From positions 1,528,001 to 1,592,000 of the forward strand of contig NZ_AP023213.1 of assembly GCF_014218275.1 (NCBI RefSeq): a DNA stretch of 64,000 bases, read 5' to 3'. The notes beneath the pieces are model-generated. The model worked only from the letters and a program-made list of their open reading frames with translations, was not told where the DNA came from and ran no database searches. Positions 48,631-57,279 of the stretch are shown here, in pieces. Within the stretch, counting starts at the first letter, position 1; the number at the start of each line of letters is the position of its first letter. The translations under genes were made by a program, and so were the position numbers. This DNA comes from Citrifermentans bremense. GTDB lineage: Bacteria; Desulfobacterota; Desulfuromonadia; Geobacterales; Geobacteraceae.

Positions 48631-51210
48631 TCAGGTAGTGGGGAGGCTCTTTTGCTGCAGCGTCTCCCTGAGTTTGCCGGCGAGAGCATGGATGTCGAAG
48701 GGCTTCTGGATGAAATGTCTGCCGCCTTCGGCCACTCCGCGCTGCGCCACCAGGTCCTTGGTGTAGCCGGACATGAACAGCACCCTGAGACCGGGGCGAA
48801 ACGCCTCGATGGCATCGACCATCTCCTTTCCGTTCATCCCTGGCATGACGACGTCGGTGAGGATCAGGTCGACATGGGTCCCTTTCTCGCGGCAGATCGA
48901 GATCGCCTCTTCGGCGCCCGCCGCCTCGATTACCTGGTAGCCGATCTCCTTCAGGGTGTCGAGGGTGGTTTTGCGCACCAGCGGGTCGTCCTCGACCAGC
49001 AGCACGGTACCCGAGCCGCTGACCGCCACGGCTTCGTCTTTGGCGGCACCCAGGGGGGAGCCGGAGAACTTCGGGAAGTTTATCTCGAAAGTGGTTCCCT
49101 GTCCCGGCTCGCTGTAGACGTTTATGAAGCCGTTATGCTGTCTCACGATGCCGTAGACCGTGGCGAGGCCGAGCCCGGTCCCCTTGCCCACCTCCTTGGT
49201 GGTGAAAAAGGGCTCGAAGATCTGTGACAGCGTCTCCCGGTCCATGCCGCACCCTGTGTCGCTGACCGACAGTTGCACGTACTCCCCGAGGGAGGCGTCG
49301 AGATGGAACTGGCTGTAGCTGGCGTCGACCCGGATGTTCGCGGTCTGAATGGTGAGGACTCCGCCGTTGCCCATGGCGTCGCGGGCGTTAACCGCCAGAT
49401 TGACCAGGATCTGATCCAGTTGGGTGGTATCCGCATCGATGGTCCAAAGCTCGGGCGCCGGCTTGAATTCCATCCGGATGTCCTCCCCGATCAGGCGCCC
49501 AAGCGTCTTCTGCATCTCGGTGAAGTGCTCGTTCAGGTTCACCTCGCGCGGCGCGATGATCTCCTTGCGTGAGAAGGCGAGAAGCTGGCGGGTGATCTGG
49601 CTGGAGCGCTTTCCCGCCTGCACTATCTGTTCGAGGTCCTGCCAGACCGGGGTCCCCTCGGTGACGCAGCGCATCGCCAGCTGCGCGCTCCCCAGGATGA
49701 CGCTCAGCATGTTGTTGAAGTCGTGCGCCACCCCGCCGGCCAGCCGCCCGATCGATTCCATCTTCTGCGACTGGAAAAGCTGCGCTTCCAAGAGCTTGCG
49801 CTCGGTGATGTCCTCCTTGATGGCGAGGAAGTGGGTGATTACGCCGTCCTTGTTCCTGATGGGGGAGATGGTGGCGTGTTCGGAGAAAAGCTCGCCGTCC
49901 TTCTTCCGGTTCAGGAACTCCCCTTCCCAGACCTTGCCGGCGCAGATTGTCTCCCATAGGTTTCGGGACTTCTCGACCGGAGCCTTTCCCGAGTTGAGGA
50001 TGCGCGGGTTTTTGCCGAGCACCTCTTCGAGCGAGTACCCGGTCAACTGGACGAACTTCGGGTTGACGAATTCGATGCGCCCCTTCGTGTCGGTGATGAC
50101 GATGGAAACCGGGCTCTGCTCAACCGCCTGGGACAGCTTGCGCAGGGCCTCTTCGTTTTGCTTGCGCTCGGTGATGTCCTGTATCACCCCGTCGATGTAG
50201 ATCAGCTTCCCTTCTTCGTCGAAGGCCGGACGGGTGCTGAGGTCGACCCAGATCCTGCTGCCGTCCCTGCGGCAGAATTCGACCTCGAAGTTCTTCACAT
50301 CCTGGCGCTGGAACATCATGGCGTAGAGCTCGGCGCGCCGGCTGGGGTCCACGTAGAGTTGCAGACCTACGTTGACCACTCCCTCCAGCACCTCTTCGGG
50401 GGTGCTGTACCCCAGGATGGCTGCCGTCGCCGGGTTGCAGCTCAAAAACCTTCCTTCCGGGGTGGTTTGGAAGATGCCTTCCATGGCGTTTTCGAAGATG
50501 CCGCGGTATTTCGCTTCGGCAAGGCGCTCCTGCTCGAGGGCCTTTTTCATTCCGGTGTAGAGGATCTGGTTCTCGATGGTCGAGGAGAGGAGCCCGACCA
50601 GGTTCCCCAGGCCGAAGAGGGCCTCCTCGCTGTCGCTGATCCGGCGATAGAATTCGGCGTTTTCGGCGGAATTTCCCACAGCGAGAAGCGCCACCGGCTC
50701 GGCGCGGTTTCCCAGCGGGCAGATGAAATATTCGTTCATCAGGAGCAGGTCCCGGTGTTCCACGAGCTCTTTGAGCTGCGACTCTTCGGTGCAGATGCTG
50801 TAGTTCGCCCCGGCGAAAAGCGGGGCCAGGATGGCGGCCTTGCAGGAGAGGGTGAGGCCGGAGACGGCCTCTTTTTCGTGGGCGTAGTGGTAGCCGTCGC
50901 AGGCGCAGACGCTGTAGGCGTCGCCTTTCTCGGTTTTCTGGAAGAAGAGCACCCTCTCGTAGTCGAGACGGTTGATCACGTATTCCGACGCGAGTTCGAA
51001 GATGGCCGGGAGGTCATGGCAGGTGTAGAGCCTCGAGTTCAGGTCGTACAGGGCGCTGTACTCCTTGAGCTGAAGGTCCAGCTTCTCCTGGTAGTCGTAG
51101 AGCCTGCTCTCCGCTTTGACCAGCCGCTTGACCTGCCCAGAGAGGACCTCGTTCTCCTGTTTCAGCCTTTCCAGCTCGGCCGTAACCCTGTCGATGTCTG
51201 TTTTTGCCAT
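48631..51210 (-). CDS. Hybrid sensor histidine kinase (GAF-PAS-PAS-HisKA-HATPase-REC)
   Basis: 859 residues without membrane segments. The N-terminal coiled coil (about 1-50) leads to a GAF-like domain (50-215, with several cysteines including VCACDGY and ICPLGN). Two PAS domains (about 235-350 and 355-475) precede HisKA with the phosphorylated His near 496 (GGVAHDFNN). The ATPase domain follows (NLAVNARDAMG, DTGCGMD, GTGLGLATVYG), then a receiver with Asp near 786 (LILTDVVMPGMNG). It starts 18 bases after the FIST gene, so the cytoplasmic FIST protein and this kinase form one signalling unit. No separate response regulator with an output domain is adjacent. Confidence 0.9.
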   Translation of the reverse strand: MAKTDIDRVTAELERLKQENEVLSGQVKRLVKAESRLYDYQEKLDLQLKEYSALYDLNSRLYTCHDLPAIFELASEYVINRLDYERVLFFQKTEKGDAYSVCACDGYHYAHEKEAVSGLTLSCKAAILAPLFAGANYSICTEESQLKELVEHRDLLLMNEYFICPLGNRAEPVALLAVGNSAENAEFYRRISDSEEALFGLGNLVGLLSSTIENQILYTGMKKALEQERLAEAKYRGIFENAMEGIFQTTPEGRFLSCNPATAAILGYSTPEEVLEGVVNVGLQLYVDPSRRAELYAMMFQRQDVKNFEVEFCRRDGSRIWVDLSTRPAFDEEGKLIYIDGVIQDITERKQNEEALRKLSQAVEQSPVSIVITDTKGRIEFVNPKFVQLTGYSLEEVLGKNPRILNSGKAPVEKSRNLWETICAGKVWEGEFLNRKKDGELFSEHATISPIRNKDGVITHFLAIKEDITERKLLEAQLFQSQKMESIGRLAGGVAHDFNNMLSVILGSAQLAMRCVTEGTPVWQDLEQIVQAGKRSSQITRQLLAFSRKEIIAPREVNLNEHFTEMQKTLGRLIGEDIRMEFKPAPELWTIDADTTQLDQILVNLAVNARDAMGNGGVLTIQTANIRVDASYSQFHLDASLGEYVQLSVSDTGCGMDRETLSQIFEPFFTTKEVGKGTGLGLATVYGIVRQHNGFINVYSEPGQGTTFEINFPKFSGSPLGAAKDEAVAVSGSGTVLLVEDDPLVRKTTLDTLKEIGYQVIEAAGAEEAISICREKGTHVDLILTDVVMPGMNGKEMVDAIEAFRPGLRVLFMSGYTKDLVAQRGVAEGGRHFIQKPFDIHALAGKLRETLQQKSLPTT

Positions 51211-51228
51211 GTGTCCGGAACCAGATGG

Positions 51229-52419
51229 TCAGTAAATGACGGCGACCACGGAAGTGAAGTTGTGGAAACAGTTGTACCTGCTGATGGGGCCGATCTCCCC
51301 GTAGGTGTAGAAACCCAGCCAGGGGAGCTCCTCCCCAAGGTCCCGCTGCAGTGACTTCACCAGGTCCATGCGCTCCTGCTCCTTGAAGACGACCCGTCCC
51401 CGTCCCATGCACTCGAACTGCAGCACCAGTTTCGGCTTTTGCCCGGCAAGATCTTCCTTTATCTGCCGCGGGATGGACTTGAGACCGTCCAGCATCAGCT
51501 CCTTGTCCCGCCTGACGATCCAAAGGTCGGTTCCGTCGGTGACGTCGGACTGGATGGTGACCGAGCCCGCCTCGTCGTCCTTTGCCATGATGTAGCGCAC
51601 GTAGTACTCGTCGTAGCGCTCCCTTAGGTGCTCAGGGGTCCTGAACCCGAGCCCGAGGTTCAGGGTCGCCTTGTTCCATTTGACCGCCCAGTCCTCGTCT
51701 ACGTATTCCTTGAGGACCTCCAGGGCAGGGGTTCCGTCTATCTCGAAGATGACGTTTCCCTTGCTTCGGGTGATGGTCCGTTTCGCCCCCACAGGAACGC
51801 AGCCGTGGTTGATGCCCCAGGCGACGCGGCAGTTCCCGGAAAGGACGATGCAGCAGGCCCCCTGGCTCAATATCTCGTCGTTGTGGTACTGGTAGGTCTT
51901 GCGGGAAGCCCAGTTGTCCGCAGCCAGTCCGCCGAATATGGGGAGCCGGCCCGAAGCGGGCAGGGTAGCCTCGAAGGCTGCCACGAAGGGATCGAAATCG
52001 AATGCCAAACCGTCGGCCAAAAGGAAAAAGGCGCGGCTGTCTTCGGCCAGAAGCGGGCAGACCTTCTCCGCCAGGCTCTCGCCGGCTATGCGCGGGTCCT
52101 CGCCGATGCCGGTGACGGAGGTGATGTTGAAGCTGACTTCGTCGGAGGCGATCGCCATGACCCCCACGGCGAAATTGGTTTCCACGACCGCGTCCTGCAC
52201 GATGATCCCTTCGCCCGAGCAGCCGCAAAGCGGCGCGCCGGACGTGACCTCGCGTATGGCGCCGATCAGCTGCTGCTGCTGGTAGCCCACCGTGGCGAAG
52301 ACGATGACGAGGTCCGGCTTCGAAACGCCGGCCTGCTCCAGCGCCGTCCGCGCCGCCTCGCTCCCGGCTTCCATCGGGCTTCTGCGGGTGCTGAAGCCTA
52401 TTCCAACTGACGTGCCCAT
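51229..52419 (-). CDS. FIST-domain sensor protein (FIST_N + FIST_C)
   Basis: 396 residues. The N-terminal FIST domain (about 30-220) contains GAPLCGCSGEGIIVQDAVVE and GRLPIFGGLAADNW. The C-terminal FIST_C domain (about 230-375) contains GTPALEVLKEYV and VLQFECMGRGRVVF, and ends NCFHNFTSVVAVIY. FIST domains are proposed small-ligand sensors, possibly of amino acids, often next to signalling proteins. AGGAG lies five bases before ATG 52419. It is the first gene of a two-gene unit with the hybrid kinase, for which it probably supplies the ligand signal (inference). Confidence 0.9.
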   Translation of the reverse strand: MGTSVGIGFSTRRSPMEAGSEAARTALEQAGVSKPDLVIVFATVGYQQQQLIGAIREVTSGAPLCGCSGEGIIVQDAVVETNFAVGVMAIASDEVSFNITSVTGIGEDPRIAGESLAEKVCPLLAEDSRAFFLLADGLAFDFDPFVAAFEATLPASGRLPIFGGLAADNWASRKTYQYHNDEILSQGACCIVLSGNCRVAWGINHGCVPVGAKRTITRSKGNVIFEIDGTPALEVLKEYVDEDWAVKWNKATLNLGLGFRTPEHLRERYDEYYVRYIMAKDDEAGSVTIQSDVTDGTDLWIVRRDKELMLDGLKSIPRQIKEDLAGQKPKLVLQFECMGRGRVVFKEQERMDLVKSLQRDLGEELPWLGFYTYGEIGPISRYNCFHNFTSVVAVIY

Positions 52420-52620
52420 CTTTACTCCTGCTGCGGACCTGGTTCGTTATTCCCCCTCGGGGCCTTTCTGGCGAGGCGCCGGCATACTGCCGCTCTCTCG
52501 GGCCAAAGGGATGAGACATTCTAAGTCCCTGCGGCAAGCAATGCAAGGAGAACAACGCCGCCGCGTTGTAAACAAAAGATCCGTGGCTCGGGGGAGCGCC
52601 CGGAGGCGGCGGGGATGGTT

Positions 52621-52650
52621 GACACGGCAAAAAGTAGTGTGGTAATTAAA
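52621..52650 (+). promoter_or_regulatory. Possible sigma-70 promoter ahead of a leader hairpin
   Basis: TTGACA at 52621-52626 and TAATTA at 52645-52650, spaced by 18 bases. A terminator-like hairpin follows within 20 bases of the expected start, and then the small zinc-ribbon gene. Confidence 0.4.
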
Positions 52651-52670
52651 AGCGATCAAAAATACGTGAA

Positions 52671-52704
52671 AAGGGGTTATCCCTCGGGATAACCCCTTTT
52701 TCTG
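52671..52704 (+). terminator. Strong terminator-like hairpin between divergent genes
   Basis: AAAAGGGGTTATCCC and GGGATAACCCCTTTT form a 15-base perfect stem with a two-base loop and flanking A/T runs. No gene is seen that it would obviously terminate, as genes on both sides point away from it, so it may act as a leader attenuator of the gene at 52718 or end a very short RNA. Confidence 0.75.
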
Positions 52705-52717
52705 TCTGTCAGGTACC

Positions 52718-52972
52718 ATGTCCAAAAACGGAAAAATAAAGAAAGCGAAGAACGTCGAGAAACGCCGCCTGCAGATGGAAGAAGCGCTCGAATGCCTCCC
52801 CATCAAGGAAGCGGCGAGAAACCTGCCTGAGCCCGTACATCCCGTGCCACCACAACCCGTTGCGACGGTGGCAAGGAAACAGCCGAAACAGTGCTCTTTC
52901 GCACCATGCCAACGTTACCTTGACCCTTCGTGCACGGTCTGCCCTTACTGTGGCCATCCGCTGCCGGGGTGA
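52718..52972 (+). CDS. Small protein with C-terminal zinc-ribbon-like cysteines
   Basis: 84 residues. The N-terminal half is basic and helical (MSKNGKIKKAKNVEKRRLQM), then a proline-rich linker (PEPVHPVPPQPV). The C-terminus has CSFAPCQRYLDPSCTVCPYC followed by GHPLPG, two Cys pairs that could bind zinc. The upstream region contains a terminator-like hairpin and only a weak RBS. Function unknown. Confidence 0.55.
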   Translation: MSKNGKIKKAKNVEKRRLQMEEALECLPIKEAARNLPEPVHPVPPQPVATVARKQPKQCSFAPCQRYLDPSCTVCPYCGHPLPG

Positions 52973-53102
52973 TCTCCCTTGCCGTCACTTTGAAGCCTCT
53001 CCCTCTTCCTCGCCTGGCTTGGCTGTTCTGCCCGTATCGGAACCACCACCGGGGGGAAAGACGCCGTTCCAGGGCCTGGGCCGGACGCTTCTGAGGTCGA
53101 GC

Positions 53103-53273
53103 TTATAGTCGGAGGCGGTCGACTCGCCCGAGCAGCAGTTCGTCCTGAACACAGCGCATCCCCTTGGGCGGGTTGGTCCCCGGCCCGCACTGGTTCAGCC
53201 CCGTGAGCGCGAGGGCGGTGGACGCGGCAGAGAAGGTGAGGGCGATACTGAGAATCTGGGAGAAAGGTCGCAT
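53103..53273 (-). CDS. Short exported peptide, perhaps frameshifted
   Basis: 56 residues from ATG 53273: MRPFSQILSIALTFSAASTA then LALTGLNQCGPGTNPPKGMR and a short end, with a good signal peptide. After codon 50 a neighbouring frame continues naturally (SDYKLDLRSVRPRPWNGVFP and on, to a stop near 52989). The gene may therefore be a 90-100 residue exported protein with a frameshift near 53110. Tentative. Confidence 0.38.
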   Translation of the reverse strand: MRPFSQILSIALTFSAASTALALTGLNQCGPGTNPPKGMRCVQDELLLGRVDRLRL

Positions 53274-53416
53274 GCTCGACTCCTGTAGTCTGGTTGAGTA
53301 CGGGGTGGGCAGGTGGAATTATAATCGGAAGAGGCTGCACCGCAATGGCGGTTTCAGATCAAGAAAAAGGGCGGCCGATGGCCGCCCGCTCTTGTTTTAC
53401 CTGCAGAATATGCACC

Positions 53417-53632
53417 TTACCATTTGCCGCGGCGGCTTCTTGCGCTTTCTACGTCACTCTCGATGTTTTTTTCCGCCTTGCCGACGTTTTTCTGCACCTT
53501 GCCGGCTATTTTTTCCGCCTTGCCTTCACTTTCCAGGGAGACGTTGCTGAAAATCTTGCCGGTCGTCTCTTTTACTTTCCCTTTTGCTTCGTGTAACGCA
53601 CCCTTTGATGTATCTTTCGTGCTGGATCTCAT
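53417..53632 (-). CDS. CsbD-family stress protein
   Basis: 71 residues, very rich in Lys, Glu and Gly, without cysteine. It carries the CsbD pattern of repeated helical segments: KGALHEAKGKVKETTGKI, ESEGKAEKIAGKVQKNVGKAEKN. CsbD proteins are small, abundant, stress-induced soluble proteins in many bacteria; their mode of action is unknown. GGAGGTAAGTC is located before ATG 53632. It stands alone. Confidence 0.83.
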   Translation of the reverse strand: MRSSTKDTSKGALHEAKGKVKETTGKIFSNVSLESEGKAEKIAGKVQKNVGKAEKNIESDVESARSRRGKW

Positions 53633-53986
53633 GACTTACCTCCAGGCTTTCGCCGTGACTACTTCCGTTCATTTTTTTTACTGCTCGCTACTACAAGCAC
53701 ATTTTATCATGATGCCGTGGCGAAGGTACACGAATAGTTCCGGCTGGAACTTAGGCACGTGCGCGACGATTATAAGCGGTGGGTGAGGGATAAAGTGGGT
53801 CCTCGGGTTTATTCCGGATGGACTTAGCGCGGCCACGGCGTTTGAGGGGTACTCTGTTGGAGGCCATGAATAAAATTTCTTTGACATTGCCGAGGAGCTG
53901 AAATAATTTTCGTCGTTGCGTTTTTTATTTTGACTGGATAGCGCATTATCAAGCTACTATTCCATTAATTGGCCGGTGAGGATAAC
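53633..53986. other. Divergent intergenic region
   Basis: No gene seen. It should carry promoters for the csbD-like gene and the SPOR-type gene; TAGCGCATTATCAAGCTACTATTCC just before 53965 is a plausible but unproven promoter area. One minus-strand frame (53678-53887) looks spurious. Confidence 0.4.
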
Positions 53987-55174
53987 ATGTTCAAGATTCG
54001 GATGCTTTTACTGTCGGTGCTGCTTTCTGTGTTTTGCTGCCCTCTGTTGTCCCACGCGCAGCTGGACGAAGCCGAGATGATGGCTACGGCCAAGGGCCAT
54101 TATCAAGAGGGTGGGTACTATTATGCTTCGACCTGGCTTGAGCGGATACTGAGGAATTGGCCCCAGACCGCCCAGCGGGAGGAAATACTGCTCATGATGG
54201 CGAAGTCGTACGCCGCTACCGGCCGGGAAGACAAGGCGGTGCGGGTGGTAAAGACCCTGATGAAGGATTACCCCCAGGCGGCCGCCAAGCTGGATCAAGA
54301 GACCCTGAAGTTGGCACAGCAGCAGGAGCCTTACGACCTGGCTTCTGCGCAGCCGGACGCTGCCGGCCAGGGCGTACCGGATGCAGCCAGGCGCGACGCC
54401 CCGGCCGAGCCCGCAGAACCGGCTGCCGCAAAGGTGCAATATGAGGCCAGCGCACCAGTTCCTGCCGAGGCTCCGAAGAAAGCGGAAGGGGTGAAGCCTG
54501 CTGTCGCAAAAGTCGCCGCGGCCACCGTTGCCGAAGTGGCGCAGCCTGCTGTTGCCGAGGTCGCGAAACCTGCTCCCGCCGAGGTCGCCAAACCTGCTGC
54601 TGCCGCAGTCACCAAGCCTGCTCCCGCATCTGCGACGCCGGTCGCTATTTCCGTCGACGCGTCGAAGGCGGCTGAGACGGAGACGGCCTGCCGCGACAAC
54701 TCTGCAACTGCTCCGGGTAGCTATGCCGTGGAGGTTGGCGAGTTCGTCGGCAAGAACGCCCTGATCCGGGGGAAGAAGGCGGTTGAGAAGGCCGGTCTTG
54801 TGCCGGTTGTCGGGGCTGGCGGCCAGAGAGTTGAAGCGATGCTGCGAATTCTAGTCGGGGAATACTCCGGCGAAGCCGCGGCCAAAAAAATGCTGAACAA
54901 GCTGCGCAGGGCAGGGGCCGAGCATTTCATGCTCAAAGGCAAGGAAGGGATCTTCCGCGTCTACGCGGGGTCCTACTTCGAGCACCAGGCGGCTCTCGAC
55001 GAGCAGAAGCGTCTTTTGGGCAAGGGTATAGACTCGGAGCTGAAAGAGGCAACGGTTCCGGTGTCGACCTACATCATCAACGCCGGTTGTTTCCCCACGG
55101 AGGAGGCCGCCAAGGGCAAACTGGCCGAGCTGGAGCGGCTGGGGGTGAAAGGAAAGGTGCTCCCTCCACAATAA
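53987..55174 (+). CDS. Exported TPR-like protein with Ala/Pro repeats and SPOR-type C-terminus
   Basis: 395 residues. Signal peptide MFKIRMLLLSVLLSVFCCPL to SHAQ. Residues about 28-110 form a tetratricopeptide-like pair (GHYQEGGYYYASTWLERILR and REDKAVRVVKTLMKDYPQAA). Residues 125-225 are a low-complexity Ala/Pro/Lys/Glu linker with repeats of the VAEVAKPAPA type. The C-terminus (about 245-395) contains two SPOR-like modules (YAVEVGEFVGKNALIRGKKA, RVYAGSYFEHQAALDEQKRL) and a partial third. SPOR domains bind denuded peptidoglycan, so a cell-envelope role is likely. ATG 53987 follows GTGAGGAT. Confidence 0.78.
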   Translation: MFKIRMLLLSVLLSVFCCPLLSHAQLDEAEMMATAKGHYQEGGYYYASTWLERILRNWPQTAQREEILLMMAKSYAATGREDKAVRVVKTLMKDYPQAAAKLDQETLKLAQQQEPYDLASAQPDAAGQGVPDAARRDAPAEPAEPAAAKVQYEASAPVPAEAPKKAEGVKPAVAKVAAATVAEVAQPAVAEVAKPAPAEVAKPAAAAVTKPAPASATPVAISVDASKAAETETACRDNSATAPGSYAVEVGEFVGKNALIRGKKAVEKAGLVPVVGAGGQRVEAMLRILVGEYSGEAAAKKMLNKLRRAGAEHFMLKGKEGIFRVYAGSYFEHQAALDEQKRLLGKGIDSELKEATVPVSTYIINAGCFPTEEAAKGKLAELERLGVKGKVLPPQ

Positions 55175-55225
55175 AAGCGCACCTGAGCCGCCGCTTGGCT
55201 GCGCCGGCGTTTCCCGGCGCCAATG

Positions 55226-55262
55226 AAAAAAAGGCATCCAGCTTTGGCTGGATGCCTTTTGT
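55226..55262. terminator. Bidirectional terminator between convergent genes
   Basis: AAAAGGCATCCAGC (55229-55242) pairs with GCTGGATGCCTTTT (55247-55260), with A and T runs outside. It serves the plus-strand SPOR-type gene and the minus-strand decarboxylase. Confidence 0.85.
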
Positions 55263-55286
55263 CGTTTCAAGTCTGTCGGTGCCGCT

Positions 55287-56552
55287 TTAGGCGCCGGCGG
55301 GGAGCACGGAGGGCTCGAAGTCGTAGGTCGCGAAGTAATCCGCCACGGTCTCGGCCCTTCTTATCAGCTCGACGCGGCCGTCGGCGCGCAGCATCAGCTC
55401 CTTGGGACGCAGGCGGCCGTTGTACTGGAACCCCATGGCGTGGCCGTGGGCCCCGGAATCATGAATCACGAGGATGTCGCCGTCTTCGACCGGCGGGAGC
55501 TCGCGCTGCACGGCGAACTTGTCGTTGTTCTCGCAAAGCGAACCTACCACGTCGTAGACCTCGCTTTTCTGCTCCTTTTCCTTCCCCAGGACGTCAATGT
55601 GGTGGTAGGCGCCGTAAAGGGCAGGGCGCATCAGGGCGGACATGCAGGCGTCGACGCCGATGTACTTGCGGTAGGTGTCCTTGCTGTTGATGGCGGTGGT
55701 GACCAGCGCGCCATGGGGGCCGGTCATGAAGCGGCCGCTCTCCATGTACATCGCCGGGGCGTGCCCGTGGCGCTTGCGGAAGTCGTCGAAGAGCTCGGTG
55801 ATCTCGGCCGACATCTTTGCCAGGTCGAGCGGCTTTTGCTCCGGCCGGTAGGGGATGCCGAAGCCGCCGCCGATGTTGACGAACTCGAAGACTATGCCCA
55901 GGGCCGCTTCTACTTCCTCGGCTACCTCGAGCACCATGCGGGCCGTTTCCACTATGTAGGTGTAGTCCAGCTCGTTGGAAGCTACCATGGTGTGCAGGCC
56001 GAAGCGGGTGGCGCCGCGCTCTTTCGCCTGGCGGTAGGCCTCGACGACCTGCTCGTGGGAGACGCCGTACTTCGCCTCCTCGGGGTTGCCGATGATCACG
56101 TTGCCGGTGCGGCGCGGCCCCGGGTTGTAGCGGAAGCAGATCATCTCAGGGAAGACCGGCACCTTTTCGATGAGGGATATGTCGTCCAGGTTCAGGATGC
56201 ACCCGCCGTCCCTGGTGGCGAAGTCGAACTCTTCCTGGCTCGTGTTGTTGGAGGTGAACATGATGTCTTCCGGCCTCGCCCCAAGCTCCCGGGCCAGGAT
56301 GACTTCGGGAATGGAGCTGCAGTCGAAGCCGAATCCCATCTCCTTCATCAGCTTGAGGATTTCCCGGTTGGGAAGCGCTTTGACCGCGAAGAATTCGCGG
56401 AAACCGGGGATCCCCGAAAACGCGTTGATAAGCTGGGCGCCGGTCTCCCTGATGCCCGACTCGTCGTAGATGTGGAACGGGGTCTGGAAATGCTGCCGGA
56501 TCTGGGGGATGCGGGGGAACAGACGGTCCTTGAAAGAAACTGACATCGGCAT
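55287..56552 (-). CDS. PLP-dependent decarboxylase of the LysA fold (probable diaminopimelate decarboxylase)
   Basis: 421 residues of the fold-III alanine-racemase-like decarboxylases. The PLP lysine lies in REFFAVKALPNREILK (about residue 58), the phosphate-binding glycines in EFVNIGGGFGIPYRPEQ, and the second half has SLCENNDKFAVQREL and IHDSGAHGHAMGFQYNGRLR, where the Cys-Glu-x-x-Asp motif and the Tyr are active-site elements. The relatives are LysA (meso-diaminopimelate) and related ornithine or carboxynorspermidine decarboxylases; the sequence fits LysA-like best but substrate is not certain. GAGGAG precedes ATG 56552. The Lrp-type gene lies 53 bases upstream on the same strand. Confidence 0.82.
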   Translation of the reverse strand: MPMSVSFKDRLFPRIPQIRQHFQTPFHIYDESGIRETGAQLINAFSGIPGFREFFAVKALPNREILKLMKEMGFGFDCSSIPEVILARELGARPEDIMFTSNNTSQEEFDFATRDGGCILNLDDISLIEKVPVFPEMICFRYNPGPRRTGNVIIGNPEEAKYGVSHEQVVEAYRQAKERGATRFGLHTMVASNELDYTYIVETARMVLEVAEEVEAALGIVFEFVNIGGGFGIPYRPEQKPLDLAKMSAEITELFDDFRKRHGHAPAMYMESGRFMTGPHGALVTTAINSKDTYRKYIGVDACMSALMRPALYGAYHHIDVLGKEKEQKSEVYDVVGSLCENNDKFAVQRELPPVEDGDILVIHDSGAHGHAMGFQYNGRLRPKELMLRADGRVELIRRAETVADYFATYDFEPSVLPAGA

Positions 56553-56605
56553 TTTGGTGATCTCCTCTGGCTGTAGATGGCTTTTTGTCCTAGCTGCGTC
56601 GCTTG

Positions 56606-57070
56606 TTAAAGGTCTCGCTCTGCATGCACCAGATCGACGCTTCTGGTTTCCTTGACGGTCTCCAGAACGATCTGGGTGCGGGTTGACTTCACCCCCTTGA
56701 GCGGCTGGATCTGGTGGCGCAGGATGCCGGCGAGGGAGGTGTTGCCGGCCGTCCTGAGCTTCACCAGGAACCCGTCGGGACCCACAACCTGGTGCACCTC
56801 CTGGACCGAAGTCATGCCGGCCAAGGCTTGCGCCGTCTCGGCGGAGTCCCCTTCCGTTTCTATGAAGACGAAGGCGGACAACCCCTGGTGGAAACAGACG
56901 GGGTTCAGCCTCACCTCGTATCCCTCGATGATCCCGCGCTCCTCGAGCTTCCGGATCCGCTCCAAAACGGCAGAGGGCGCCATGCCTACCTGGCGGGCGA
57001 CTTCGGCGTTGGGGATGCGCGCCTTCTCCTGAAGGATCTCCAGTATGTGTATGTCTATGTCGTCGATCAT
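56606..57070 (-). CDS. Lrp/AsnC-family transcriptional regulator
   Basis: 154 residues. The N-terminal helix-turn-helix (DIDIHILEILQEKARIPNAE, VARQVGMAPSAVLERIRKLE) and linker GIIEGYEVRLNP are followed by an AsnC/RAM ligand-binding domain (SAFVFIETEGD to IVLETVKETR). Such regulators respond to amino acids. It is directly upstream of the LysA-like decarboxylase in the same direction, suggesting that it controls that gene, perhaps with a lysine-related effector. ATG 57070 has a weak RBS. Confidence 0.9.
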   Translation of the reverse strand: MIDDIDIHILEILQEKARIPNAEVARQVGMAPSAVLERIRKLEERGIIEGYEVRLNPVCFHQGLSAFVFIETEGDSAETAQALAGMTSVQEVHQVVGPDGFLVKLRTAGNTSLAGILRHQIQPLKGVKSTRTQIVLETVKETRSVDLVHAERDL

Positions 57071-57205
57071 TCTTGTTTACACTCCGATTGACGAATTATA
57101 TTCGCTGATTTGGAAGGTGTAAAGAATTTTTTTGCAGGGCAAGACGCAGTTGGGCCGCGGGCATCCTCGTGCGGCACTTTTCCCCTTAAAATTAGCTCCT
57201 ACTAC

Positions 57206-57232
57206 TAAAGCGAAGGGCTTTGGTGCCGATAA
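57206..57232 (+). promoter_or_regulatory. Sigma-28 (FliA) promoter of the chemotaxis gene
   Basis: TAAAGCGA at 57206-57213, an 11-base spacer, and a perfect GCCGATAA at 57225-57232 match the flagellar sigma-28 consensus TAAAGTTT-N11-GCCGATAA almost completely. Transcription would begin about 40 bases before ATG 57280, linking this receptor to the motility regulon. Confidence 0.85.
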
Positions 57233-57279
57233 GTCTGTAAACCGGCGGTTCCCAGCTAACAGCTTTGACAGGTGCGACC

